DNA from: Acidobacteriota bacterium | GTDB lineage: Bacteria > Acidobacteriota > Vicinamibacteria > Marinacidobacterales > SMYC01 | Direction of reading: 5' to 3' | Assembly (NCBI GenBank): GCA_029263435.1 | Contig: JAJCXL010000090.1 | Location: forward strand, 1-25,067 | Length of the DNA: 25,067 nucleotides | Shown here: positions 18,079 through 25,067 of the stretch, piece after piece | How the letters are laid out: each line of letters begins with the position of its first letter | How positions within the stretch are numbered: position 1 is the stretch's first letter | The notes under the pieces: model-generated | Told to the model about the DNA's origin: nothing | Databases searched by the model: none | The model's input: only the letters and a program-made list of their open reading frames with translations | Translations under genes and position numbers: made by a program

Positions 18079-18108
18079 TTGCATCGGCGGGGACGCTCCA
18101 GTTAAACT
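18079..18108 (+). promoter_or_regulatory. Weak candidate promoter for the DUF1592 operon
   Basis: TTGCAT (18079-18084) and TAAACT (18103-18108) are separated by 18 bases and lie 26 bases before the ATG at 18135. Each matches the sigma70 consensus only partly (four of six bases). I list it because a five-gene run starts here and no other pair is better. Confidence 0.3.
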
Positions 18109-18134
18109 TAAGGCCCAAGAGTACCCGGGGAGGT

Positions 18135-20558
18135 ATGGCTCTGTTGAGGCGTTCGAAACTACCGAAGTCGCTGCTAGCCAGTGGTTTGACTGCCGTCTCG
18201 TGGGGGCTCGGCCTGTCGGCCTTCGCGGCGCCCACACCGGCCAAGCCGCCGGCAGCCTCGTTTTCCGAACTGAACGATGTCGTGCAAGCAACCTGCACGG
18301 CTTGTCACAACGACACGACGCTGCTCGGCAACTTGTCGCTGGATGATTTCGACGTCGCTGCCGCGGCGGATAAAGCCGAAGTTTCGGAGAGGATGATTCG
18401 CAAGCTCCGTGCGGGAATGATGCCTCCGCCCGGTATCCCGCGACCCGAGGGAAACGCTCTGACGGATCTCGTCGAGACCCTGGAACGGGAAGTCGATACT
18501 GCCGCTGCAGCGGACCCGAACCCGGGACGGCGTCCTTTCCAGAGATTGAACCGACCCGAGTACGAGCGGGCGATACGCGACCTTCTCGCCCTCGAGGTCG
18601 AAGCGGGTGATTGGCTCCCGCTCGACACGATGAGCTCCAACTTTGACAACATCGCGGATGCTCAGACGCTGTCGCCGATGCTTCTGGAGGCCTATCTCAA
18701 CGCCGCGAGTGACATCAGCCGACTCGCGATAGGCGACGGCAACGCTCCGTCGGTCGATGTTACCTACACGAACCCGATTTATCTCTCGCAGCACCCTTGG
18801 AATCAATTGGATGGCGCGCCTTACGGCACCCGTGGCGGCATGGTCGTAGACCACGTGTTTCCCGCCGATGCCGAGTACGTCTTCGAGATGACTTTTGGCG
18901 CCGGCGACAACACGGAGTTCGAGGACCTCGACCTTTCGGTCGATGGTGATCGTGCCGCGCTCATCATGTATACGAAGACGGTGGGCGGCGCGGACGGACG
19001 CGGTGGCACTCCGATCAAGTCAGAGCCCATCTTCGTGCGCGCGGGGCAGCACAAGGTCTCCGCCGCGTTCATTCGAAGAATGGACGGCCCCTATGAGGAC
19101 CTGATCCGGCCCCACGACTGGTCGTTCGCCGGTGGTGGCTCCGGGGGCGCAGGTGTTACGACGCTTCCGCATTTGCAGAACTTGATTATCGGCGGTCCGT
19201 TCAACATTACAGGACTCTCCGATACCCCGCCGCGGCGGGAAGTCTTCTCCTGCCGACCGACGACGGCTAGCGAAGAGCGTCCTTGCGCCGAACAGATTCT
19301 GACGAACCTTGGCACCGAAGCCTATCGGCGTCCGATCACTGATAACGATATCGAAGGGCTCATGAGCTTCTACGACTCGGGAGCGTCGAAAGGCGGTTTC
19401 GAGATCGGCGTGCGCACCGCACTCGAAGCGATCCTCGCGAGCCCGAACTTCGTGCTCCGGCTCGAGCGCGAGCCCGACACGGCGGATGCCGATACCGGCT
19501 ACCGCATTCCGGACTTGGACCTCGCATCCCGGCTGTCGTTCTTCTTGTGGGGTACACCGCCGGATGACGAGCTCCAGAGCGTGGCTGCGGCGGGTCGTCT
19601 GACGGCCGAAGGCGAGCTCTTACGGCAGGCGCGTCGCATGCTCGCGGATCCGCGAGCCGGTGCGCTCGGTAGTCGATTCGCGGCGCTTTGGTTTCGGCTC
19701 GCGGACTTGTACAAGGTGCGCCCCGACCCCAACTTCTATCCGAACTTCGACGAGAACTTGGCGAAGACGATGCAGCAAGAGACGGAGACGTTCTTCGCGA
19801 GCCTCGTTCGTGAGGACCGAAGCCTGCTCGACCTCTTCCGCGCCGACTACACTTTCGTGAACGAGCGGCTCGCCAAGCATTATGGGTTTCCCGGCGTTGC
19901 GGGCAGCGATCTCCGACGCGTCTCCTATCCGGATGATCTGCGCAAAGGTCTCCTCGGTCACGGCAGCGTGCTGGTCTTGACGTCGATGGCGAACCGCACG
20001 TCTCCGGTGCTCCGTGGCAAATGGGTGATGGAAGTGTTGATGGGGACTCCGCCGCCACCGCCGCCGCCGGACGTTCCCGATTTGGACGCGACCGAAGGAG
20101 CGACCGGAGGTCGCCTGCTGACGACGCGACAGCGGCTCGAGCTTCACGCCGCGAACCCGTCGTGCAACGCATGCCATCGTTTCATGGACCCCATTGGGCT
20201 CGCGCTCGACAACTTCGACGTCACCGCGAAATGGCGTCAGCGCGAGAACGGCGCGCCCTTGGACACGCAAGGCACTTTCTATGACGGCACCCCCATCTCG
20301 ACCTTGCCGGAGCTCGTAGAGGCGCTTTTGGGTCGGCCGACGCCGTTGGCCCGCAACTTCACGGAGAATTTGCTCGCCTATGCGCTCGGGCGGCGGGTCG
20401 AGTACTTCGACCAACCCACCGTTCGAGCCATCACGGCGGAGGCGGCCGACAATGACTACCGCATCTCGTCCTTTATCTTGGGCGTGGTGACGAGTCCACC
20501 TTTTCAAAAGAAACGAGAGATTCCCGCGGTCGAAGCATCAGCCGGCGGGCAGCAGTAG
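18135..20558 (+). CDS. Exported DUF1592/DUF1588/DUF1585 protein with haem c motifs
   Basis: This 807-residue protein has the multi-domain layout known from Planctomycetota, Acidobacteriota and Myxococcota. A signal peptide (about residues 1-32, ending Ala-Phe-Ala-Ala) is followed by a cytochrome c-like domain with Cys-Thr-Ala-Cys-His at 54-58 and a likely Met ligand in Gly-Met-Met-Pro-Pro. Then come a DUF1587 region (Arg-Leu-Asn-Arg-Pro-Glu-Tyr near 133-140), DUF1595 and DUF1592. DUF1588 has a second Cys-Asn-Ala-Cys-His at 677-681 before Met-Asp-Pro-Ile-Gly, and DUF1585 forms the end. It is probably a periplasmic haem protein; no reaction has been established to my knowledge. GGGGAGG lies almost directly before the ATG, closer than ideal. 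It heads a run with the DUF1552 gene 30 bases on. Confidence 0.9.
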   Translation: MALLRRSKLPKSLLASGLTAVSWGLGLSAFAAPTPAKPPAASFSELNDVVQATCTACHNDTTLLGNLSLDDFDVAAAADKAEVSERMIRKLRAGMMPPPGIPRPEGNALTDLVETLEREVDTAAAADPNPGRRPFQRLNRPEYERAIRDLLALEVEAGDWLPLDTMSSNFDNIADAQTLSPMLLEAYLNAASDISRLAIGDGNAPSVDVTYTNPIYLSQHPWNQLDGAPYGTRGGMVVDHVFPADAEYVFEMTFGAGDNTEFEDLDLSVDGDRAALIMYTKTVGGADGRGGTPIKSEPIFVRAGQHKVSAAFIRRMDGPYEDLIRPHDWSFAGGGSGGAGVTTLPHLQNLIIGGPFNITGLSDTPPRREVFSCRPTTASEERPCAEQILTNLGTEAYRRPITDNDIEGLMSFYDSGASKGGFEIGVRTALEAILASPNFVLRLEREPDTADADTGYRIPDLDLASRLSFFLWGTPPDDELQSVAAAGRLTAEGELLRQARRMLADPRAGALGSRFAALWFRLADLYKVRPDPNFYPNFDENLAKTMQQETETFFASLVREDRSLLDLFRADYTFVNERLAKHYGFPGVAGSDLRRVSYPDDLRKGLLGHGSVLVLTSMANRTSPVLRGKWVMEVLMGTPPPPPPPDVPDLDATEGATGGRLLTTRQRLELHAANPSCNACHRFMDPIGLALDNFDVTAKWRQRENGAPLDTQGTFYDGTPISTLPELVEALLGRPTPLARNFTENLLAYALGRRVEYFDQPTVRAITAEAADNDYRISSFILGVVTSPPFQKKREIPAVEASAGGQQ

Positions 20559-20588
20559 CTCTAAACTCGAAAAACTGGAGGATACAAA

Positions 20589-21989
20589 ATGGCGTATATC
20601 ACTGGAAAGCACTTGCACCGCCGCACCTTTCTTCGGGGCCTCGGCGCTTCCGTGGCGTTGCCCCTGCTCGACGCCATGATCCCGGCGGGTAGCCGCGCTC
20701 AGGCTGCGACGACGGCCGCGACCGATAGGACACCGCTCGTGTGTATCGAGGAAGTACATGGGCTGCCCGGGTGTAACGAGTGGGGCGCGACCCAGAATCT
20801 CTTTGCCCCGGCCACCACCGGTCCGGACTTTGAATTGTCGGACATCAACGCGCTGAGCCCGCTCAAGCCCTATCAAGATCATCTGACGATCATCAGCAAC
20901 ACCGACGTCCGGATGGCGGAAGCTCATTCGCCGCCGGAGATCGGGGGCGATCATTTCCGTTCGAGCGCGGTGTTTCTGACGCAGTCCCACCCCAAGCAGA
21001 CCCAGGGCTCGGACATCCTGGCGGGCACGTCCATGGATCAGCTCTACGCTCAAGAGTACGGCCAGGACACGCCCATGCCTTCGATGCAGTTTTGCATCGA
21101 GAATTTGGACCAAGCCGGTGGCTGCACGTACAACTACTCTTGCGTCTACACGGACTCGATCAGTTGGGCGTCTCCGACGGAGCCCCTGCCGATGATCCGC
21201 GATCCGCGGGTCGCCTTCGACATGCTCTTCGGGGCGGGCGGCTCACCGGAAGAACGTGCCGAGCGGCGCACGACCCGGCGCAGCATCCTCGACTGGATCT
21301 CGAAAGACGTCACTCAGGTGCGAGCGGAGCTCGGCGCGATGGACCGGCCGCGTCTCGACCAGTATCTCGAGAACGTGCGGGAGATCGAGCGCAGGATCGA
21401 GATGGTCGAAGCGCACAATAGCGGCGGTGAGCAGCGAGCGTTGCCGGAGGCCCCGGCGGGCGTTCCGGATTCGTTCGCCGAGCACATGCGTTTGATGTTC
21501 GACCTCCAGGTGCTCGCCCTCGAGACCGACATGACCCGGGTCCTGTCGTTCAAGCTCGGTCGCGACTCCCAGAATCGGGTCTTCCCCGAGAGCGGCTCCG
21601 ATCGACCGTTCCACCCGGCCTCGCATCACGGAAACAAGGAAGACAATATCCTCGACTTCAACACGATCTGTCGCTACCGCATGAGCATGCTGCCGTACTT
21701 CCTCGACAAGCTCAAGAACACGATGGAAGATGGCACGTCGCTCCTCGACAAGTCGATGATCTTGTGGGGCTCCCCCATGGCGGATGCGAATATCCATAAC
21801 CATCGCCGTTGTCCGATGGTTCTATTGGGTCACGCCAACGGGAAGCTCGCGGGGAACCTTCACTTGAAGGCGGCCGACGAGACTCCCATGGCGAACGTCA
21901 TGCTCACCATGCTCGAAATGTTGGGTGTGGAGCAAGCAAGCTTCGGCGACAGCACGGGCCGCTTCGACCTTAGCGGCGCCGCGACCTAA
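20589..21989 (+). CDS. Tat-exported DUF1552 protein
   Basis: The 466-residue protein begins with a twin-arginine signal (Arg-Arg-Thr-Phe-Leu-Arg-Gly at 11-17, then a hydrophobic stretch to about 31 and Ser-Arg-Ala-Gln-Ala), so it is exported folded through Tat, perhaps with a cofactor. The body matches DUF1552, which usually accompanies DUF1592 proteins, and may be related to the alkaline-phosphatase-like DUF1501 fold. Several His and Asp residues are seen near His-Pro-Ala-Ser-His-His-Gly-Asn and Asn-His-Arg-Arg. GGAGG is seven bases before the ATG. The following gene starts after 29 bases. Function unknown; the pairing suggests a complex or a shared pathway with the cytochrome-like partner. 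Confidence 0.9.
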   Translation: MAYITGKHLHRRTFLRGLGASVALPLLDAMIPAGSRAQAATTAATDRTPLVCIEEVHGLPGCNEWGATQNLFAPATTGPDFELSDINALSPLKPYQDHLTIISNTDVRMAEAHSPPEIGGDHFRSSAVFLTQSHPKQTQGSDILAGTSMDQLYAQEYGQDTPMPSMQFCIENLDQAGGCTYNYSCVYTDSISWASPTEPLPMIRDPRVAFDMLFGAGGSPEERAERRTTRRSILDWISKDVTQVRAELGAMDRPRLDQYLENVREIERRIEMVEAHNSGGEQRALPEAPAGVPDSFAEHMRLMFDLQVLALETDMTRVLSFKLGRDSQNRVFPESGSDRPFHPASHHGNKEDNILDFNTICRYRMSMLPYFLDKLKNTMEDGTSLLDKSMILWGSPMADANIHNHRRCPMVLLGHANGKLAGNLHLKAADETPMANVMLTMLEMLGVEQASFGDSTGRFDLSGAAT

Positions 21990-22018
21990 AGACTCGTCTA
22001 GCTTTTCGGAGGCAGAGA

Positions 22019-23890
22019 ATGAAACGGATCTTGGCTGTGATGGCGATGTTCGCCATCTGTGCTTCGTTCTTGGGTGTGACTTTGGCCTCGGCTCCTGCCG
22101 CGGCGCCGGTCGCCGATGCGGCGGAGCTCGCTGAAGTCGACCTCGTGCGTGAGTTGCTACAAACCGGTGCTGACGTGAACGCCTCGCAAGGCGACGGCAT
22201 GTCCGCTCTTCATTGGGCGGCCCAACGAGGCCAGCTGGAACTAAGCGAAATGCTCGTCCTCGCGGGCGCGAACGTCAAGGCGGTGACCCGCATCGGCCAC
22301 TACACGCCACTGCACGTAGCGAGTCGGGAAGGCAAGGGCGATATCGTCGAGATCCTGCTCGACGCCGGCGCTGATGCGAGTGCGAGATCCACGGTCAGCG
22401 GCGTCACGCCGCTCCATCTCGCGGCCGGCGCCGGAAGCTCGGAAGCCGTCGAGGCCCTGATCGCGCATGGCGCTGACGTCAATGCGAAAGAAGGCGCTTG
22501 GGGGCAGACTCCCCTCATCTTCGCGGCGGCGAACAACCGGGTGCGTGCCATCCAAGCTCTATTGGCACACGGCGCGGATCCCAACGCCGTCACCAAAGTC
22601 GTCGATCTCAAAGCTCACGAAAAACTGCTCGAGGCCGGAGAGAATCGTCGCGACCGCGTCATGCGCTCGTTTAGGACCAAGGATCAACTGGACAACGGCG
22701 ATGCGCCAGTGAGCGCGACACAGTTTCAGGCGGCTGTTGCGGCGGAGCGCGATCTCCTCATCACGGGAAAGCTGCCGGACAAAGACGAAAGTGATGGACG
22801 GCGACGCTTCCGTTCACGACTCGCGCTCGAAACGAAAGGTGGGCTCACGGCTCTTCTTCACGCGGCACGCCAGGGGCATGTCGAAGCAACGATGGCGCTT
22901 CTCGACGGCGATGCGGACATCAACCAAGTGGGGGAAGGCGACGGTACCAGCCCGCTCCTCATGGCGACCATCAACGCCCAATACGATCTTGCGGTGAAGC
23001 TCATCGAGCGCGGCGCGGATCCCAATATCCCCGCGACGCTCAACGGGGTGACCCCGCTTTGGGCCGCCGTCAACTCGCAATGGCAACCGCGCACCCGTTT
23101 CCCTCAACCGCAAGAGCACGGGTTCCAAGACGCGACTTACTTGTCCGTCATGGACGCGCTCCTCAAAGCGGGCGCGGATCCGGACGCCCGGATCACCGGG
23201 CACCCTTGGTACATGGTCTACACCGGCTGCGGCAATCGTAATTGTGGTCTCGAGTACACTGAGGGGTCGACGGCCTTTTGGCGTGCCGCGTATGCGACGG
23301 ATGTCGAGGCGATGCGCCTTCTCGTCTCGCACGGCGCCGACCCCGATATTCCGTCCTTCACGCCGCCCCCGACGCCGCCTCGTAGCGGCACCGTGGCGGA
23401 GATATCGGATGACGCACCGCCGCCGGCTCAGCCATTCGGTCCCGGCCTGTGGCCCGCGACGAACCACGATTTGGTCAAGACCGACCCCTCCGGGCTTCCT
23501 AAATCGAAGCCCGGCGAACCGGGCGTCTACCCCATTCACGCGGCTTCGGGAGTGGGCTATGGGGAAGGCTTCGCTGGAAACGCCCATCGGCACGCGCCGG
23601 GCGCGTGGTTGGACGCGGTCAAGTATCTCGTCGAAGAGCTAGGCGTCGACGTCAACTCTCGAGACTATAACGGCTACAACGCCTTGCATCATGCTGCGGC
23701 GCGAGGCGATAACGAGATGATCCGCTACCTCGTCGAAAAAGGTTGCGACGTCACTGCCGTCAGTCGCAGCGGCCAAACGACGGCGGATCTCGCGAACGGT
23801 CCGGTGCAGCGCGTTTCTCCGTTCCCGGAAACGGTGGCACTTCTCGAGAGCCTCGGCTCTAAGAACAACCACAACTGTGTGACGTGTTGA
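22019..23890 (+). CDS. Exported ankyrin-repeat protein
   Basis: The 623-residue protein starts with a signal peptide (about 1-25, Met-Lys-Arg-Ile-Leu then a hydrophobic core, Ala-Ser-Ala-Pro). It consists of about 12 ankyrin-type repeats with typical Thr-Pro-Leu-His and Gly-Ala-Asp-(Val/Pro)-Asn elements. A non-repeat insertion lies between repeats five and six (about 200-275), and a proline-rich linker around 444-475. Two cysteine pairs stand out: Cys404/Cys409 (Cys-Gly-Asn-Arg-Asn-Cys) and Cys620/Cys623, a CxxC that forms the very C-terminus. Ankyrin repeats bind proteins, so it may scaffold the exported partners in the operon. GGAGG lies six bases before the ATG. The end overlaps the next gene by seven bases. 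Confidence 0.9.
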   Translation: MKRILAVMAMFAICASFLGVTLASAPAAAPVADAAELAEVDLVRELLQTGADVNASQGDGMSALHWAAQRGQLELSEMLVLAGANVKAVTRIGHYTPLHVASREGKGDIVEILLDAGADASARSTVSGVTPLHLAAGAGSSEAVEALIAHGADVNAKEGAWGQTPLIFAAANNRVRAIQALLAHGADPNAVTKVVDLKAHEKLLEAGENRRDRVMRSFRTKDQLDNGDAPVSATQFQAAVAAERDLLITGKLPDKDESDGRRRFRSRLALETKGGLTALLHAARQGHVEATMALLDGDADINQVGEGDGTSPLLMATINAQYDLAVKLIERGADPNIPATLNGVTPLWAAVNSQWQPRTRFPQPQEHGFQDATYLSVMDALLKAGADPDARITGHPWYMVYTGCGNRNCGLEYTEGSTAFWRAAYATDVEAMRLLVSHGADPDIPSFTPPPTPPRSGTVAEISDDAPPPAQPFGPGLWPATNHDLVKTDPSGLPKSKPGEPGVYPIHAASGVGYGEGFAGNAHRHAPGAWLDAVKYLVEELGVDVNSRDYNGYNALHHAAARGDNEMIRYLVEKGCDVTAVSRSGQTTADLANGPVQRVSPFPETVALLESLGSKNNHNCVTC

Positions 23891-24663
23891 GCCTGACGAC
23901 TCGGGCCGCTTTCGTCGTCGCCGTCGTGGTGGCGAGTAGTGCCGTCACGCCTAGTGCGGGCTTTGCTCAAGACGCGCCGCCCCCGTGGGTCCAGCTGAAC
24001 GTGGTGGATGTCGACCCCACGATGGTCGACGAGTTCATCGCTATCCAACGGGAGTTCACCGAGCGAGCGAAAAAAGACAAACGCCCGTGGCGAACGGTCA
24101 GCCGCACCGCCGTTTTTGGGAACACGTATCGATTCCTCATCGCGGCGCCGCTGGACAACCTTGCCACTCTCGACCGGCAAGGCTCGGAAGATCCGGTGGA
24201 GCGGTCTCTCATCAACCGGGTGCAGCGATGCATCACCGGTCGGACCGCCTACGCCGTGCGAGTTCTCTACGAAGCCAGCAACCCGCTTCCAGAGGACGAG
24301 GAGCCGGACCTGATGGTGGTCAATCTGGCGACGGTCTCACCGGGCCGTGAGCAAGAGTACATGGACATCATGCGGTCGGACTTTCTCCCTCATTTCGAGG
24401 ACGAGAAGATGCACCAAGTGACAGGTGCGGTCTCGATCGGCGGTGAGGGAGGCTTTCTCCACATTTTCTACGTCAGCAACTTTGCGGAGCTCGACCAGGG
24501 CTCTCCTGCGATGCGCGGGATGAGTGCCGAAGGGGCGCAGGCCGCCACCAAGAAGTTCTCCGGCGTCGTCAGCCGTAACGAAGTCTGGACCGCTCGCGTC
24601 GTCGCCGAAGCCAGCTACAGCGCTCTCCCCAAGGAAACAGATAGCGACGCGAAGCCCCAATGA
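23884..24663 (+). CDS. Exported protein with two alpha/beta-barrel-like repeats, function unknown
   Basis: The 259-residue protein has a signal peptide (about 1-29, ending Gly-Phe-Ala-Gln). The mature part falls into two similar halves, about 34-130 and 141-245. Each opens with a beta strand and a Pro-(x)n-Glu-(Phe/Tyr)-Ile/Met helix, and each ends in a hydrophobic strand followed by (Asn-Phe/Leu)-Ala-x-Leu-Asp. This resembles tandem dimeric alpha+beta barrel (ABM or NIPSNAP-like) domains, but I see no named family. The start is GTG at 23884, with a TTG alternative directly after it, overlapping the ankyrin gene stop. The stop TGA at 24661-24663 overlaps the ATG of the next gene. The tight junctions on both sides argue for coupled translation. 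Confidence 0.8.
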   Translation: MLSLTTRAAFVVAVVVASSAVTPSAGFAQDAPPPWVQLNVVDVDPTMVDEFIAIQREFTERAKKDKRPWRTVSRTAVFGNTYRFLIAAPLDNLATLDRQGSEDPVERSLINRVQRCITGRTAYAVRVLYEASNPLPEDEEPDLMVVNLATVSPGREQEYMDIMRSDFLPHFEDEKMHQVTGAVSIGGEGGFLHIFYVSNFAELDQGSPAMRGMSAEGAQAATKKFSGVVSRNEVWTARVVAEASYSALPKETDSDAKPQ

Positions 24664-24998
24664 AGAAGATCGACTGGTACTACCACCGCAACGGTTGAAC
24701 GAGCTGTGGAAGAGCGTCCAAGTTCATGGACGCCAAAGCGCTCGAGCCCAAGCAAATCGTTCCTGCGTCGCGAAAGCTCAGCCGTGACGATGCCGTTCAG
24801 CTCATCGAAGGGGCAAAGCGGGTGATCGTGTCGAAGGGCAAGAAGGTCCGCCGTTTTCCGGGCGGAGCTGCGACGGAAGAAGTGGTGGAAGCTTTGCTGG
24901 GTCCGACCGGGAATTTGCGCGCTCCTACTCTGCGGGTCGGCAAGACCCTCCTCGTCGGGTTCGATGAAGCGACCTACGAGGACGTCCTCGGTAGCTGA
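24660..24998 (+). CDS. ArsC/glutaredoxin-like selenoprotein with in-frame UGA (Sec13)
   Basis: Read from the ATG at 24660, which overlaps the previous stop as ATGA, the frame gives 112 residues with one in-frame TGA at 24696-24698 (residue 13) and a TGA stop at 24996-24998. The TGA sits in Arg-Asn-Gly-[Sec]-Thr-Ser-Cys-Gly, exactly where thioredoxin-fold ArsC-family proteins have the first cysteine of CxxC after an N-terminal beta strand (Lys-Ile-Asp-Trp-Tyr-Tyr). The C-terminal half keeps family features: Gly-Asn-Leu-Arg-Ala-Pro-Thr-Leu (cis-proline region) and Leu-Leu-Val-Gly-Phe-Asp-Glu. I recall an ArsC family of (seleno)proteins with this layout. No signal peptide, so cytoplasmic; probably a thiol/selenol oxidoreductase, substrate unknown. 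Starting at ATG 24726 instead would delete the active site. A SECIS-like hairpin follows the TGA. Confidence 0.85.
24714..24733 (+). promoter_or_regulatory. Bacterial SECIS-like hairpin
   Basis: GCGTCCA (24714-24720) pairs perfectly with TGGACGC (24727-24733), a 7-bp stem with the six-base loop AGTTCA. The loop has G at its second position followed by U, as in bacterial SECIS elements recognised by SelB. The stem begins 15 bases and the loop 22 bases after the UGA, within the range known for bacterial SECIS. It lies inside the coding region, as is normal in bacteria. Confidence 0.75.
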
Positions 24999-25020
24999 GC
25001 GGTCGCCAAAGAGCCCCATC

Positions 25021-25067
25021 GTGAGCGCGAGTTCCGGCGGCGCGGTTTGTCCGAGCTGCGGCGCGAC
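25021..25067 (+). CDS. Start of an unknown protein with a zinc-ribbon-like CxxC (cut by window edge)
   Basis: A GTG at 25021, 22 bases after the selenoprotein stop, opens a frame reading Met-Ser-Ala-Ser-Ser-Gly-Gly-Ala-Val-Cys-Pro-Ser-Cys-Gly-Ala to the edge. Cys-Pro-x-Cys-Gly is typical of an N-terminal zinc ribbon. The start is uncertain, since the frame is also open upstream and the ribosome binding site is weak. Too little is visible to name a family. Confidence 0.4.
   Translation, partial: MSASSGGAVCPSCGA

Noticed and set aside
24696..24698. TGA as a simple nonsense mutation (pseudogene)
   Set aside because: The stop falls precisely at the redox Cys position, the frame is otherwise intact on both sides, the start overlaps the preceding stop, and a SECIS-like hairpin follows. 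A random mutation would not be expected to show all four. It cannot be fully excluded without the rest of the genome.
24726..24998. A 90-residue protein starting at the ATG at 24726
   Set aside because: It lacks the first strand and redox motif of the fold, has no ribosome binding site, and its ATG lies across the loop and 3' stem of the SECIS-like hairpin. The longer frame from 24660 explains the sequence better.

Overview
The window is GC-rich bacterial DNA, densely coding, with no gene-free stretch longer than about 215 bases. I infer Acidobacteriota (possibly a Vicinamibacteria-like lineage). The grounds are an orphan duplicated MacB/FtsX-type permease of the acidobacterial ADOP kind, a DUF1592/DUF1552 pair with haem c motifs next to an exported ankyrin protein, and housekeeping gene order. 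No rRNA or other phylogenetic marker was compared, so the phylum call is tentative.

Left half (1-12.35 kb, minus strand): core information-processing and protein quality-control genes. Reading in the direction of transcription (right to left): tRNA-Leu(UAG), tig, clpP, clpX, lon, engB, rho, rpmE, prfA, prmC, murA, and finally the start of a DUF2157 membrane protein cut by the window edge. A good sigma70-like promoter (TTGACG, 17 bases, TAAAAT) precedes the tRNA and tig. A perfect TATAAT box lies just upstream of rpmE. The ClpP/ClpX protease, its trigger-factor neighbour and Lon handle nascent-chain folding and protein turnover; EngB serves ribosome assembly. RF1 and its methyltransferase PrmC are coupled by a 4-base overlap. 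Two nearly identical inverted repeats flank lon.

Right half (12.4-25.07 kb, plus strand): envelope and accessory genes. First come a secreted M1-type metallopeptidase, a six-helix membrane protein and an orphan ABC-type permease. Then follows a compact run from 18135 to 24998: an exported multi-domain c-type cytochrome-like protein (DUF1587/1592/1588/1585), a Tat-exported DUF1552 protein, an exported ankyrin-repeat protein, an exported tandem alpha/beta-barrel-like protein, and a small thioredoxin-fold ArsC-family protein. A truncated reading frame with a CxxC zinc-ribbon-like start ends the window.

The main discovery is the last complete gene. Conventional annotation would begin it at the ATG at 24726 and give a 90-residue protein without an active site. 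The real frame starts at 24660, in a 4-base ATGA overlap with the gene before it, and contains an in-frame TGA at 24696-24698. That TGA falls exactly where the first cysteine of a CxxC redox motif belongs (Asn-Gly-Sec-Thr-Ser-Cys). A 7-bp stem with a 6-base loop carrying G at its second position follows at the distance expected of a bacterial SECIS element. I interpret it as a selenocysteine-containing ArsC/glutaredoxin-like protein. The organism would then need selA, selB, selC and selD, none of which is in this window.
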